In this document: one piece after another, positions 5,953 through 12,935 of the stretch
Numbering within the stretch: position 1 is the stretch's first letter
Layout of the letters: the number at the start of each line of letters is the position of its first letter
Assembly: GCA_020850375.1 (NCBI GenBank)
Contig: JADZET010000059.1
Location: 1 to 13,236 of the forward strand
Direction of reading: 5' to 3'
Origin: Phycisphaeraceae bacterium
Lineage (GTDB): Bacteria; Planctomycetota; Phycisphaerae; Phycisphaerales; Phycisphaeraceae
DNA length: 13,236 bases
Program-made: the position numbers and the translations under genes
The notes under the pieces: model-generated
Seen by the model: only the letters and a program-made list of their open reading frames with translations
Databases searched by the model: none
Told to the model about the DNA's origin: nothing

Positions 5953-8612
5953 GACACGGCCTCCTCGAGAAGCTCTTTGACGGCTGACGGCTGGGCGCTG
6001 GCGGCGTAGTCGGCGGCGCGGAGCAGGGATTCGAGATAGGCCAGGCCCCAGCGGCCATACTTGCGCTGCAGGCGGGCAAAGCGGCGAGGAACTTCGCTCG
6101 CCACGGCCTGAGCTTGAGCCTCGGACTTTTCTGGGTCGAACGCCACGGGGAAATGCGGCCGGGCGTGGCCGTGATGCGCGGCGATTAGGTGGAGAATCAG
6201 GTCTTGAAGGTCAAGCTTCTCAGACAGATCCTTGAAGGATTGATCATTCATCACGTCCAGCAGCGAGCCGAACTCGTGACGGTAATCAGGACAGATGTCC
6301 TGGGAAACCCATCGCCTGCCCGTGACGGGATCCCGGCCGGATTTGGCGAAGGGCTCGTCAGGGTCGGGGTTGCCGATGCTGCGCTGCCAAAGCTTTCGCT
6401 TCTTGCCCAGGTCGTGGCCGCCCGCAGCCAGCGTCAGGGCCTGCTGAAAGTCTTCTGGCAGGCGAAGCGCCACGACGATGCGGGCGATGTTGTCGGTCAC
6501 ATCCCTGGTGTGATGGTCCCAGGCAATGGGCTCGACGGCGGTCCTGGAAAGATCGTCGTCCGCTATGCGAGGCCGGGCGTACCACAGCCACCGGCGAACG
6601 GGAACATTGCCATCATCCCGGTCGCCCAGGACGATGCGACGAACCAGACGCATGCCCGCGATCTTTTCCTCCAGCGATGGATCATTGTCTCCATTGTCCC
6701 AAACGCGGACGCGCCCGGGCAGCGAAACGTCCTGCCCCTGACGTCTGAGCGTGATCATCCACTGATCTGCCACGTCGTCTGCCACCAGCGATTTACCCTT
6801 GAGCAGTCCGCCCTCGATCCCGCCCACGGCGGGGGACAGCAGGACCGTGCGGCGTTCGATCAATCCCTTCTTCGGGTCGCCGGTAAGTTCTTCAAGCGTG
6901 TAGACCTTGACCGTGCCGTCGTCATCGAGCAGCCATGCCGGCTCATGGGGGTGGCGAAGGGCGATTGTCGTCAGTTCCTTAAACACGCGGTCGCTGTGGT
7001 CGCGCAGCAGTTCGTGAGCTTTCAGGGGGTAATCTTCGAGCAGATCCTCGGGCTTGTATTGCCCCAGCAGGTCGTCCGTGATGACGCCCACTTCCTCGCG
7101 CCAGGCAACCTGGGTTTGTGGAGGCTCCCAATCGCGAATGCCGTGCAGGTACGGCTCGACCGGCGGCCGGCCGGGCAGTTTCTCGCGGATGGTCGTCATC
7201 GTCCAGGCATCAAAGAGGATGTCGGTGACGGGCAAGATCGTGGGAGTTGGGCTGAAGGCATCGCGCTTCAGAGGATCGGGCAGTTGATCCAACGCTGCTG
7301 GACTGGCGTCGCCGTTGTGACGCTTGACCAAATCGTCGAGTAGCTCAAGCGTCTTTCGCCTCCGGGCTTCGAGGCCGTCAGGCTCCTTCGATTCGTCGAA
7401 AGACATTGGGTGTGCGATGTCAATCCGGGTGTCGTCGCGCTTGCCGAAGCGGTTGACCCGGCCGAAGCGTTGGGCCATGCTCTCGAAAGTGGACAGATCG
7501 CAGACGAGGTGATCGGCCGAGATGTTCACGCCCACTTCGCCGGCGCTGGTGCAGACGAGGTAGACGGTTCCCTCGGCTGGCTGGACATCTTTGGGACGAT
7601 CGCACTCGGGCAGGAAGCGGATAAAGACAGGCCCCCGCACCAAGCCATCGCGCTCCAGACCGCGTAGCGTACCCGTCAGGGGCAGAACCTTCTGCTTTGC
7701 TTTGGCCAACTTCTCGACGATCTTGTTGACGTCCTCGACAAGCCGGGCGAACACGAGGATGGCCCGAGCCGAATCTTTGTGCTGGAGCGCCAGTCCCGCC
7801 AGCTTGTCGACAAGTTGCTTCTTTTCGTCCGTCAGGGGATGTAAATGAAGTGTTTTTTCAGCGTTGATCCGCTCTTTGACGGCGGGTTCGGCACGGTCCG
7901 CATCGGTGAGTCGAAAGGGCGCCTTCTGCTCTGAAACTGACGAATCGCTGCGGCAAGTAGCCGAGAGTTCCATGACGTGAAACTTCTGAAACTCACGGCA
8001 GCGGGCCTGCTCTCGTTGAATGCTCGTCAGGAGGCTCTGGAATGCCGGTTCGAGGTGGGCTTCGTCGTGTATGAGCAGGGCGTCCTGTCCGAGCAGGCCC
8101 GCGTGCAGCGGCTTGCGTTTGAACCCCACGCCGTAGCCACTAAAGAGCAACCGGCTGCCGATCATGTCCACGGTGCCGACGATGATCGCCGGCCGGGCCG
8201 GGTCGGCGCACCACTGACCATTGTCAGCGAACTGGCCGCGAAGGGTGCTGATGGCCAGGGGTGCGTCTGATGTTTCCAGCGGCAAGGCGCATTGCTTGGC
8301 TAGAGCTTCGAACAACGCCGGCGTCTTGACGAGGTTCCGACGCAAGTTCTCAGCTTCGCGGGTGGCCTGATCGACGACAGTGCGGCGATTGATGACGTAG
8401 ATGAGCCGGCGTGGGAGTTTGCCCGGAGCTTGCGCCCGAGCGATGAGCCAGATGGCCATGATCGACGTCTTGCCCAAGCCCGTGGGCAATGAGACGCTCA
8501 TGGGGACGTCCCCCTGGAGGAAGCGGTTGAACATCTTCCGTTGCCAGGGGAAGGGGGCGTGGCCGGTGAGGGCTTTAAACGTCGAGTCGAGCAAATTCGA
8601 GTCTTGCGGCAT
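5949..8612 (-). CDS. cas3: Cas3, helicase with C-terminal HD nuclease (type I-G)
   Basis: 887 residues from the ATG at 8612. Cas3 is recruited to the DNA-bound complex, then unwinds and degrades the target. The helicase comes first: Walker A SLPTGLGKTS at 41-50, DEAH at 183-186, ELSAT at 215-219, and motifs V-VI with QRFGRVNRFG at 381-390. After a linker of about 300 residues follows the HD phosphohydrolase: WDHHT (His700/701), GGHDLGKK (His733-Asp734), YRHEFGS (His779), AAHHGH (His813/814) and RAADYA (Asp868). This helicase-then-HD order is characteristic of I-G Cas3. The frame stays open upstream to 8846, but those 78 residues run into the transposase remnant and are low complexity, and the domain starts right after 8612 (LTGHAPFPWQRKMF). 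The upstream ribosome binding site is weak. First gene of the operon; its stop overlaps csb3 by 4 bases. Confidence 0.95.
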   Translation of the reverse strand: MPQDSNLLDSTFKALTGHAPFPWQRKMFNRFLQGDVPMSVSLPTGLGKTSIMAIWLIARAQAPGKLPRRLIYVINRRTVVDQATREAENLRRNLVKTPALFEALAKQCALPLETSDAPLAISTLRGQFADNGQWCADPARPAIIVGTVDMIGSRLLFSGYGVGFKRKPLHAGLLGQDALLIHDEAHLEPAFQSLLTSIQREQARCREFQKFHVMELSATCRSDSSVSEQKAPFRLTDADRAEPAVKERINAEKTLHLHPLTDEKKQLVDKLAGLALQHKDSARAILVFARLVEDVNKIVEKLAKAKQKVLPLTGTLRGLERDGLVRGPVFIRFLPECDRPKDVQPAEGTVYLVCTSAGEVGVNISADHLVCDLSTFESMAQRFGRVNRFGKRDDTRIDIAHPMSFDESKEPDGLEARRRKTLELLDDLVKRHNGDASPAALDQLPDPLKRDAFSPTPTILPVTDILFDAWTMTTIREKLPGRPPVEPYLHGIRDWEPPQTQVAWREEVGVITDDLLGQYKPEDLLEDYPLKAHELLRDHSDRVFKELTTIALRHPHEPAWLLDDDGTVKVYTLEELTGDPKKGLIERRTVLLSPAVGGIEGGLLKGKSLVADDVADQWMITLRRQGQDVSLPGRVRVWDNGDNDPSLEEKIAGMRLVRRIVLGDRDDGNVPVRRWLWYARPRIADDDLSRTAVEPIAWDHHTRDVTDNIARIVVALRLPEDFQQALTLAAGGHDLGKKRKLWQRSIGNPDPDEPFAKSGRDPVTGRRWVSQDICPDYRHEFGSLLDVMNDQSFKDLSEKLDLQDLILHLIAAHHGHARPHFPVAFDPEKSEAQAQAVASEVPRRFARLQRKYGRWGLAYLESLLRAADYAASAQPSAVKELLEEAVS
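5960..5965 (-). promoter_or_regulatory. Strong ribosome binding site for csb3
   Basis: AGGAGG on the minus strand, 7 bases before the csb3 ATG at 5952 and inside the 3' end of cas3. It supports this start codon and allows re-initiation across the ATGA overlap. Confidence 0.75.
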
Positions 8613-8676
8613 GGAGATGATTCCGTGGTCAGAGGGCGATGCTGATGAACCCGCCGAGGCGATCTTAAGCCGCCAG

Positions 8677-8704
8677 TGTATTAAAAAGCTCTTGCTTCTG
8701 GAAA
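8677..8704 (-). promoter_or_regulatory. Tentative promoter of the cas operon
   Basis: The 124 bases between the transposase remnant and the cas3 start must hold the operon promoter if one lies near. The best pair seen on the minus strand is TTTCCA (8704-8699), 16 bases, then AATACA (8682-8677) in a local AT-rich patch. The match to a housekeeping promoter is poor, so this only marks where to look. Confidence 0.2.
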
Positions 8705-8736
8705 TGATCTTGGGAAAGCAGTGATACGCCTTGTGA

Positions 8737-9087
8737 TTACCCCGCAGGCGAGAGCCAGGATGTGTGGGTGAGGGATTGGAATCGGGGGGCGTCGAGTTCG
8801 AGCCAGGCGGCTCTGACGGCGGCGAAGAGGTGGTCGTAGTCGGCATAGACGCGGTTGCTCAGGTAATGGCTCTTAAGGAATGCCCAGAGCCGCTCGACGG
8901 GGTTGTGTTCGGGACTGTAGGGCGGCAGGTGGAGCAGCGTGAGATTGTCGGGCACGGCCAGGGCCTTGGCCACGTGCCAGCCGGCGCGGTCGAGCACCAG
9001 CACCACGTGTCAATCCGGGCCGACCTGCCGGCTGATGGCCTGCAGGTGAGCGTTCATGTAGTCGGTGTTGACCGTGGGCGTGAGGAT
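8737..9087 (-). mobile_element. IS630-family transposase C-terminal remnant (broken)
   Basis: The frame encodes the C-terminal part of an IS630-family (DDE_3) transposase. ILTPTVNTDYMNAHLQAISR is followed by VLVLDRAGWHVAKALAVP with the second catalytic Asp, then LLHLPPYSPEHNPVERLW with the catalytic Glu, and an ending like other family members. An in-frame TGA at 9012-9010 splits the two halves, and the N-terminal helix-turn-helix region and first catalytic Asp are absent. About 115 codons remain of an expected 300 or more, so it cannot transpose. It joins the alpha-2-macroglobulin-like fragment in frame near 9087. No terminal inverted repeats or target duplication were found. It lies directly upstream of the cas3 promoter region. 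Confidence 0.85.
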
Positions 9088-9593
9088 GGCGATCGAGCCG
9101 GCCTTGACCTTGGCGTCGAAGTCTTCCGCCCCGCAGTTCGAAGCCGGCGGGGATCGGCAGGTCCAGGATCACCATGGGGGTGACGGCGGCGGTGCGATGG
9201 GTCAGCCGGTGTCCCCGTAGTTAGCCTCGAAGTGACGATGGAGGCGTCGCCCATGTCATAGCCGAAGTTCTGCAGGAGCAGTGAGACCGGCCCGCTGTAG
9301 CCTTGGGCGGGGTCGATGGCGTACTGATACCAGTCGACGATGCACTCGGAGATCTCATCCACGTTGTCTCTCGGCCAGTAGTAGTTCCAGTCCTTGCCCG
9401 GCTGGCGCGGTTCGGCGTTGGCATCGTAGAGACGAACACGAATCATGAAGCGGAACGCGTCGTTCGTCCAGATGTCGTGCCCGCCCGGCGGAGGAGTCCA
9501 CGTCCAGAACTCGATGTTGCTTGCCATCGCCGCTGTCGCGGCGAGCATCCCGGCCGCGGCCAATGCCGCTCGTAAGTGACTGTGCCTTCTCAT
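9054..9593 (-). CDS. Secreted protein of unknown family, truncated and running into unrelated debris
   Basis: The frame gives 179 residues, but only about the first 120 (9593 to about 9231) look like real protein. They start with a signal peptide: RRHSH, a hydrophobic Ala/Leu/Met stretch at about 8-22, and a likely cut after AMA at 22-24. Next comes a Trp/Tyr/Asp-rich stretch (NIEFWTWTPPPGGHDIW, KDWNYYWPRDNVDE, CIVDWYQYAIDPAQGYSGPV) with no family I recognise. After about residue 121 the frame is an Arg/Pro-rich shadow of the alpha-2-macroglobulin-like fragment. Another frame at the break reads HFEANYGDTG then stop, perhaps the original end after a frameshift. The GGAG ribosome binding site at 9604-9601 lies 7 bases before the start and supports it. 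Probably a decaying gene. Confidence 0.45.
   Translation of the reverse strand: MRRHSHLRAALAAAGMLAATAAMASNIEFWTWTPPPGGHDIWTNDAFRFMIRVRLYDANAEPRQPGKDWNYYWPRDNVDEISECIVDWYQYAIDPAQGYSGPVSLLLQNFGYDMGDASIVTSRLTTGTPADPSHRRRHPHGDPGPADPRRLRTAGRKTSTPRSRPARSPSSRPRSTPTT
9088..9220 (-). pseudogene. Fragment resembling the C-terminal region of an alpha-2-macroglobulin-type protein
   Basis: One frame reads THRTAAVTPMVILDLPIPAG then FELR. After a one-base shift at the GGGG run (minus strand, 9132-9129) the next frame reads AEDFDAKVKAGSIA. The pattern, a hydrophobic strand followed by LPIPAGFE and an acidic-lysine stretch, resembles the late domains of bacterial alpha-2-macroglobulins. Those are large surface proteins that trap proteases, so this would be under a tenth of the gene. 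Deleting one G would restore one frame, so the shift is real decay or an assembly error. A stop (TAA at 9223-9221) closes the frame upstream. The family call rests on memory of the motif, not a search. Confidence 0.5.
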
Positions 9594-10113
9594 ATTTTGG
9601 CTCCATGTAAATGAGATTTAGATGAATGAACCCTTCCGAACGCCACAGATCGAGAGATCGCGCAGAGATGCCTTCGATCGCGAGCCCGAACTGACAAACA
9701 CCGCGACGCGGCGAGGCGCTCGCTGCCGAACTATCTATTCAGTTCACGTCAACCCGCCGAAAGAATGCCCCAGGGGATCTAGAACCGCCGGAGCAGACAA
9801 CAAACAGACGTTCAGATCTGAACACAGAGGCAAGGATATCCAATGGTATGACAGAGATCAAGTAGATTTTAGATGACTTTTGTTGCCATGGGGAAAGTTT
9901 TGTGGAAAAGTGTTCGTGAGAGCTACTGAATTCTAGATCCAGACTTGTCCACCGCTCCGGGGCAAAGCCGCCGAAATGAGACCGCGGTGGTTCTTGGCGA
10001 TCTGTCGAATCTCGGGAAGATCCGGGATCTCGATGCGCTACGGTGCTGTCAAGAGGCGGCGTGAGAGATACCTCAGCGATCTGAATCAGAAGAGTCACGG
10101 AGAAAGGGCTATC
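9594..10113. other. Gene-poor spacer between the secretion cluster and the gene debris
   Basis: About 520 bases with no convincing gene. Short open frames exist on both strands but have no family features. GC falls clearly, to 37% at 9841-9900 by hand count, against 60-70% in the flanking genes. It holds a 14-bp palindrome at 9810-9823 and a 13-base interrupted palindrome (AGATCC-G-GGATCT) at 10018-10030. The downstream end of the TPR gene lies at its right edge. It should contain the promoter of the secreted-protein gene, but no clear -35/-10 pair was seen. Confidence 0.5.
9810..9823. promoter_or_regulatory. Perfect 14-bp palindrome, possible operator
   Basis: GTTCAGATCTGAAC is its own reverse complement and lies in the low-GC spacer, about 217 bases upstream of the secreted-protein start. 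Its size fits a site for a dimeric regulator. The GTTC...GAAC arms recall LexA-type boxes in some bacteria, but the spacing does not match a box I can name. Identity unknown. Confidence 0.3.
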
Positions 10114-10752
10114 TCATGGCATCTGGTCGAACCATAAAGCCCTTTGCTTCTGGGCCCACCGCCGCCATTCGGGGCGGGGGTCAGTTTCGATGACTTGGTC
10201 GAGGAGCTTGCGTGTGGCGTCGTCCTTCAGGCCGCGCTTGTAGCGGGTGCGTGCGAGGTTTGCCACGGTTTCGTGACGTTTGGGGGCAAGGTCCAGGGCC
10301 TTCTGGTACCAGGTGATGGCCTGGTCGAGCTGGCCGACGGCCTCGTAGACCATGCCCAGGTTGTGACGTGGCTCGGGGCTGTCGGGCATCAGGCGTGACG
10401 CGACATCGAACTCCGTGGCGGCCGCATAGAACTGGTCCCGACGGTAGTGCAGCACGCCCAAGGCGTTGTGGGCCGGGCCATAGGAATCGTCGGCCGCCAG
10501 GGCCCGGCGGAGCGTGGAATCGGCCTCGGTCAGGTCATGTTTTTGAAGATGTTCGTTGGCTTGTCGCGTGAGGGAGTTGGCCAGGGGTGTGTCGACAACC
10601 GGGGCGGTGGGTTGCGTCGCCGTCGGCGTGTGGCGTCCCTTCGCGGTCGACTGACAACCGGCGATCATCGCGGCGGACAGCGAGAAGACCGCCAGCCCGT
10701 GCAAGCATGAAAGCCTCTGTCGGCGGGAGAACATCCGGGTGTTCCGTGGCAT
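10114..10752 (-). CDS. TPR-repeat lipoprotein
   Basis: 212 residues. A basic N-terminus (RRQR) and a hydrophobic stretch lead to a lipobox, IAGC, with the lipidated Cys33, so the mature protein should be membrane-anchored on the outer side of the inner membrane or in the outer membrane. A Thr/Pro linker (about 40-58) follows. Then come three to four tetratricopeptide repeats (about 59-92, 93-126, 127-160 and a partial one to 190), with typical AHNALGVLHYRRDQFYAA and HNLGMVYEAVGQLDQAI helices. Such lipoproteins often act as assembly or pilotin-like factors for pili and secretion systems (PilF/TadD-like). That role fits its place 9 bases after the GspM-like gene but is inference. AAGGA lies just before the start; Met7 is an alternative start. 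Confidence 0.85.
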   Translation of the reverse strand: MPRNTRMFSRRQRLSCLHGLAVFSLSAAMIAGCQSTAKGRHTPTATQPTAPVVDTPLANSLTRQANEHLQKHDLTEADSTLRRALAADDSYGPAHNALGVLHYRRDQFYAAATEFDVASRLMPDSPEPRHNLGMVYEAVGQLDQAITWYQKALDLAPKRHETVANLARTRYKRGLKDDATRKLLDQVIETDPRPEWRRWAQKQRALWFDQMP

Positions 10753-10761
10753 CGTGATCCT

Positions 10762-11316
10762 TTAGGGCGTGGAAGTTGGCGTGCGGCTGATGGCGTTGGC
10801 CGGGGCGTAGATCCAGTAGGCCAGAGCGACCTCGGCGTTCCAGGTCTCGCCGGGCGCCTCGGTGTCGCTCCGCGGGGCGGACAGGCGAATCTCCTTGACG
10901 CTCAGGCTCGCCTCGCCGGCCGAGACGTTGTACAAGAAGCCAAGCAAGGAGGGAAGCGAGACCTGGCGGAGGCTCAGCCGCGTGGTCAGTTCCAGATAGG
11001 GCGTGTTGCCAACGCGCTGTGGGCTCTGGGGCTCGATGCGGTCGAAGGAGGAAGTGGCGAGGTTCGCGGCCGTGGCGGCGGACTCGATTTTCTTGGCCAG
11101 CTCGGGCTCGAGCAGTTCCTGTGAGGCCACGCGCTGCGGCCGCTCGCGCAGCTCACGGATGCGATGCTCGAACTGTTGGACTTGACTCAGATCGTCGCCG
11201 GCAGCCAGGGCCCACGCGCGGCTGCTGGCCATGAACCAGGCCGACACTGCAGCCAAGACGAAGGCCCCCAGCAGCGTGGCGGCAAGCAGACGTGTGAATC
11301 GCGGGGACTGGAGCAT
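10762..11316 (-). CDS. GspM/PilO-like inner-membrane protein of a type II secretion or pilus system
   Basis: 184 residues. One N-terminal membrane helix (about 9-30, LLAATLLGAFVLAAVSAWFM) is followed by a probable coiled coil (about 40-65, QVQQFEHRIRELRERP) and a periplasmic alpha/beta domain of about 100 residues with TPYLELTTRLSLRQVSLPSL and a Ser-rich end. This is the layout of GspM and PilO, which pair with GspL or PilN in the inner-membrane platform. Sequence identity is weak in this family, so the call rests on layout and on the GspL-like gene directly upstream. Its start shares one base with that gene's stop (TGATG) and has AGGAGG 7 bases upstream (11329-11324), so the two are surely co-translated. 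Confidence 0.7.
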   Translation of the reverse strand: MLQSPRFTRLLAATLLGAFVLAAVSAWFMASSRAWALAAGDDLSQVQQFEHRIRELRERPQRVASQELLEPELAKKIESAATAANLATSSFDRIEPQSPQRVGNTPYLELTTRLSLRQVSLPSLLGFLYNVSAGEASLSVKEIRLSAPRSDTEAPGETWNAEVALAYWIYAPANAISRTPTSTP

Positions 11317-12935
11317 CAGCGTCCCTCCTGCTTGATCGGATTTGGCTTGGAAGCCTTGGCCGATAGGGGGGGTGTCATCGGCGGCAGTGAAGTCGCCGAG
11401 GGACTGTACTTGGCGTGCAGCGTCAGGGCGATGGCCTGGTCGCGCAAGCGTTCCGTGCGTGGAGGATCGACCTGAAGTCCGCCCTGAGCACGCAGCGCCC
11501 CCGCCAGGATGTCGGCGTCGGCGTGGGATCGCACCTGGCCGTCGAGCGCCACGGTCGTGGGGCTGAAGCGCAGCTCCAGCAGGCGGAAACGCAGGCCCGT
11601 GGGCAGTCGGCGGAAAGTCTCGTAGAGCGTGGCTAGGGCCGAGGCGGGGCGGGGCACGTCATCCCCCTGGCCCGCCAGGCCCTCGATGCGGCGCCGTTCG
11701 CTGTCGAGGAAGGCCCGCACGGCCAGCGGCAGCGGTCGGCCGGGGTAAAGATCGTGGAAGATCTGGGATTGAGCTTGTTCCGCATGCCCGGCGTTGGCGC
11801 GGTAGCTCAGGCCTCGCCAAGTCATGGCCAGCGTCAGCGTCAGCAGGCAAAAAAAAGCGGCAAGCATGGCCGCGTGCAGGGCCGGCCGGGTCATCCGCCA
11901 ACGATCTGCAGCGCCCAGATCGCCTCGTCGAAGGTTGAACCAGGGCGAATCGCGATCGGCGAGGATGTCGGCAGCGGCGTGAGTGGCCATGTCCTGCGTC
12001 GTGGCGCCGTTGTCTATTCCTGCGAGCAGGCCGGGGTATCGTCTGCACAAAGAGGCACGGAAGACCGGGGGTAGCCCTATCGCTTCGATCTGAGGCATGC
12101 TCGCGGGCTGCCGCAGGCATTGAAGATTGACCCACTGGCTGACCAGATTCGCATCACATGGCAGGTGGTGCCAAGCCTCAATCCAGGGGCGTCCAGCATG
12201 ACCATTGGGGTGAGGCATGGCGCCCAAGAGAATCAGGTCAACCTCGTCGCCGTCGCCCAGGAGCATCAATCGCGGTGTATCGGGTGACGAATCATGCGCC
12301 ACCGAGGAGATGACCCCCTGCGCGACGAGCAGGGCCGTGGGCGTGATGGTGTGCACATGCACATCGTGCTTTTCGAGGGCGCTTAGCAGCGGGCCCAGCC
12401 GCGTCGAGGCCACGGTCACGCCTCGGGCGACGGGGCCGTGAACCTGAAAGTCGGCCGTGACGTCCTCCGCCGGCAGGGGGAGTTTTTCCTCGAGGCGGTA
12501 GAGCAGCGGTTGAGTGTGGCGGCTGCCGCGTGGCAGGCCCTCCGTCGAGACCTTGGCGCTGTAGCACCAGGAGGCTGGCAGGGCGAGCACTGCGTCGATG
12601 GGGGCAGCGGCCAGATCGGGCGCAGCCTCGGACAAGATGGCGCGAAGCGTCTGACTGATTCGTTCGGAGAGAAACTCGGGCGTGTCGGCCTGCTCGGCAT
12701 TCGATGGGGGGGGCACGTTGGCATATCGAGGTGACTGATCGTTCAGCAGCACCGCCAGCCGCCATGCATCATCCGAGGCGAAAAGAATAGTCTTGGGTGT
12801 GGCCGGATTGAGCCAGGGATCAAGGCGATGATGCCGGAAGTGATCGACGAATTCCCGCCAATGCACCGCTTGCTGACGCGCGCGGTTCGTCAGAGAAGAG
12901 ATGTCCGGCATCCACGGGGGCAGGGCGAACTTCAT
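11316..12935 (-). CDS. GspL-like (PilM-PilN-like) type II secretion platform protein
   Basis: 539 residues. A cytoplasmic part (about 45-345) resembles the actin-like fold of GspL/PilM: TILFASDDAWRLAVL, IDAVLALPASWCYSAKV and the ...YRLEEKLPLPAEDV... stretch where these proteins have a conserved E-E-K-LP pattern. SPWFNLRRGDL (330-340) matches the NLRxG segment found just before the membrane in GspL/PilN. One membrane helix lies at about 350-375, then a coiled region and a PilN-like periplasmic domain (about 380-510), ending in a Pro/Lys-rich tail. GspL links the cytoplasmic ATPase to the inner-membrane platform. The start overlaps the GspC-like stop by 4 bases (ATGA) and has AGGAG 10 bases upstream. 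The PilM half lacks the clear nucleotide-binding motifs of true actin-like ATPases. Confidence 0.75.
   Translation of the reverse strand: MKFALPPWMPDISSLTNRARQQAVHWREFVDHFRHHRLDPWLNPATPKTILFASDDAWRLAVLLNDQSPRYANVPPPSNAEQADTPEFLSERISQTLRAILSEAAPDLAAAPIDAVLALPASWCYSAKVSTEGLPRGSRHTQPLLYRLEEKLPLPAEDVTADFQVHGPVARGVTVASTRLGPLLSALEKHDVHVHTITPTALLVAQGVISSVAHDSSPDTPRLMLLGDGDEVDLILLGAMPHPNGHAGRPWIEAWHHLPCDANLVSQWVNLQCLRQPASMPQIEAIGLPPVFRASLCRRYPGLLAGIDNGATTQDMATHAAADILADRDSPWFNLRRGDLGAADRWRMTRPALHAAMLAAFFCLLTLTLAMTWRGLSYRANAGHAEQAQSQIFHDLYPGRPLPLAVRAFLDSERRRIEGLAGQGDDVPRPASALATLYETFRRLPTGLRFRLLELRFSPTTVALDGQVRSHADADILAGALRAQGGLQVDPPRTERLRDQAIALTLHAKYSPSATSLPPMTPPLSAKASKPNPIKQEGR

Noticed and set aside
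6189..7343. 384-residue plus-strand frame opposite cas3
   Set aside because: Antisense shadow; the cas3 frame carries all helicase motifs through the same stretch.
8613..8846. 78-residue upstream extension of cas3
   Set aside because: Low-complexity Ser/Pro/Thr sequence overlapping the transposase tail; the helicase begins right after the ATG at 8612.
9622..9876. 84-residue plus-strand frame in the spacer
   Set aside because: Arg-rich, no family features, and it would be the only plus-strand gene in the window.
9739..10098. 119-residue minus-strand frame in the spacer
   Set aside because: No recognisable motif, no good ribosome binding site and odd composition. Kept as unproven, not listed as a gene.
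10103..10145. 8-bp inverted repeat AAAGGGCT/AGCCCTTT around the TPR gene stop codon, possible terminator
   Set aside because: The loop is 27 bases, one arm is inside the coding region, and no T-run follows.
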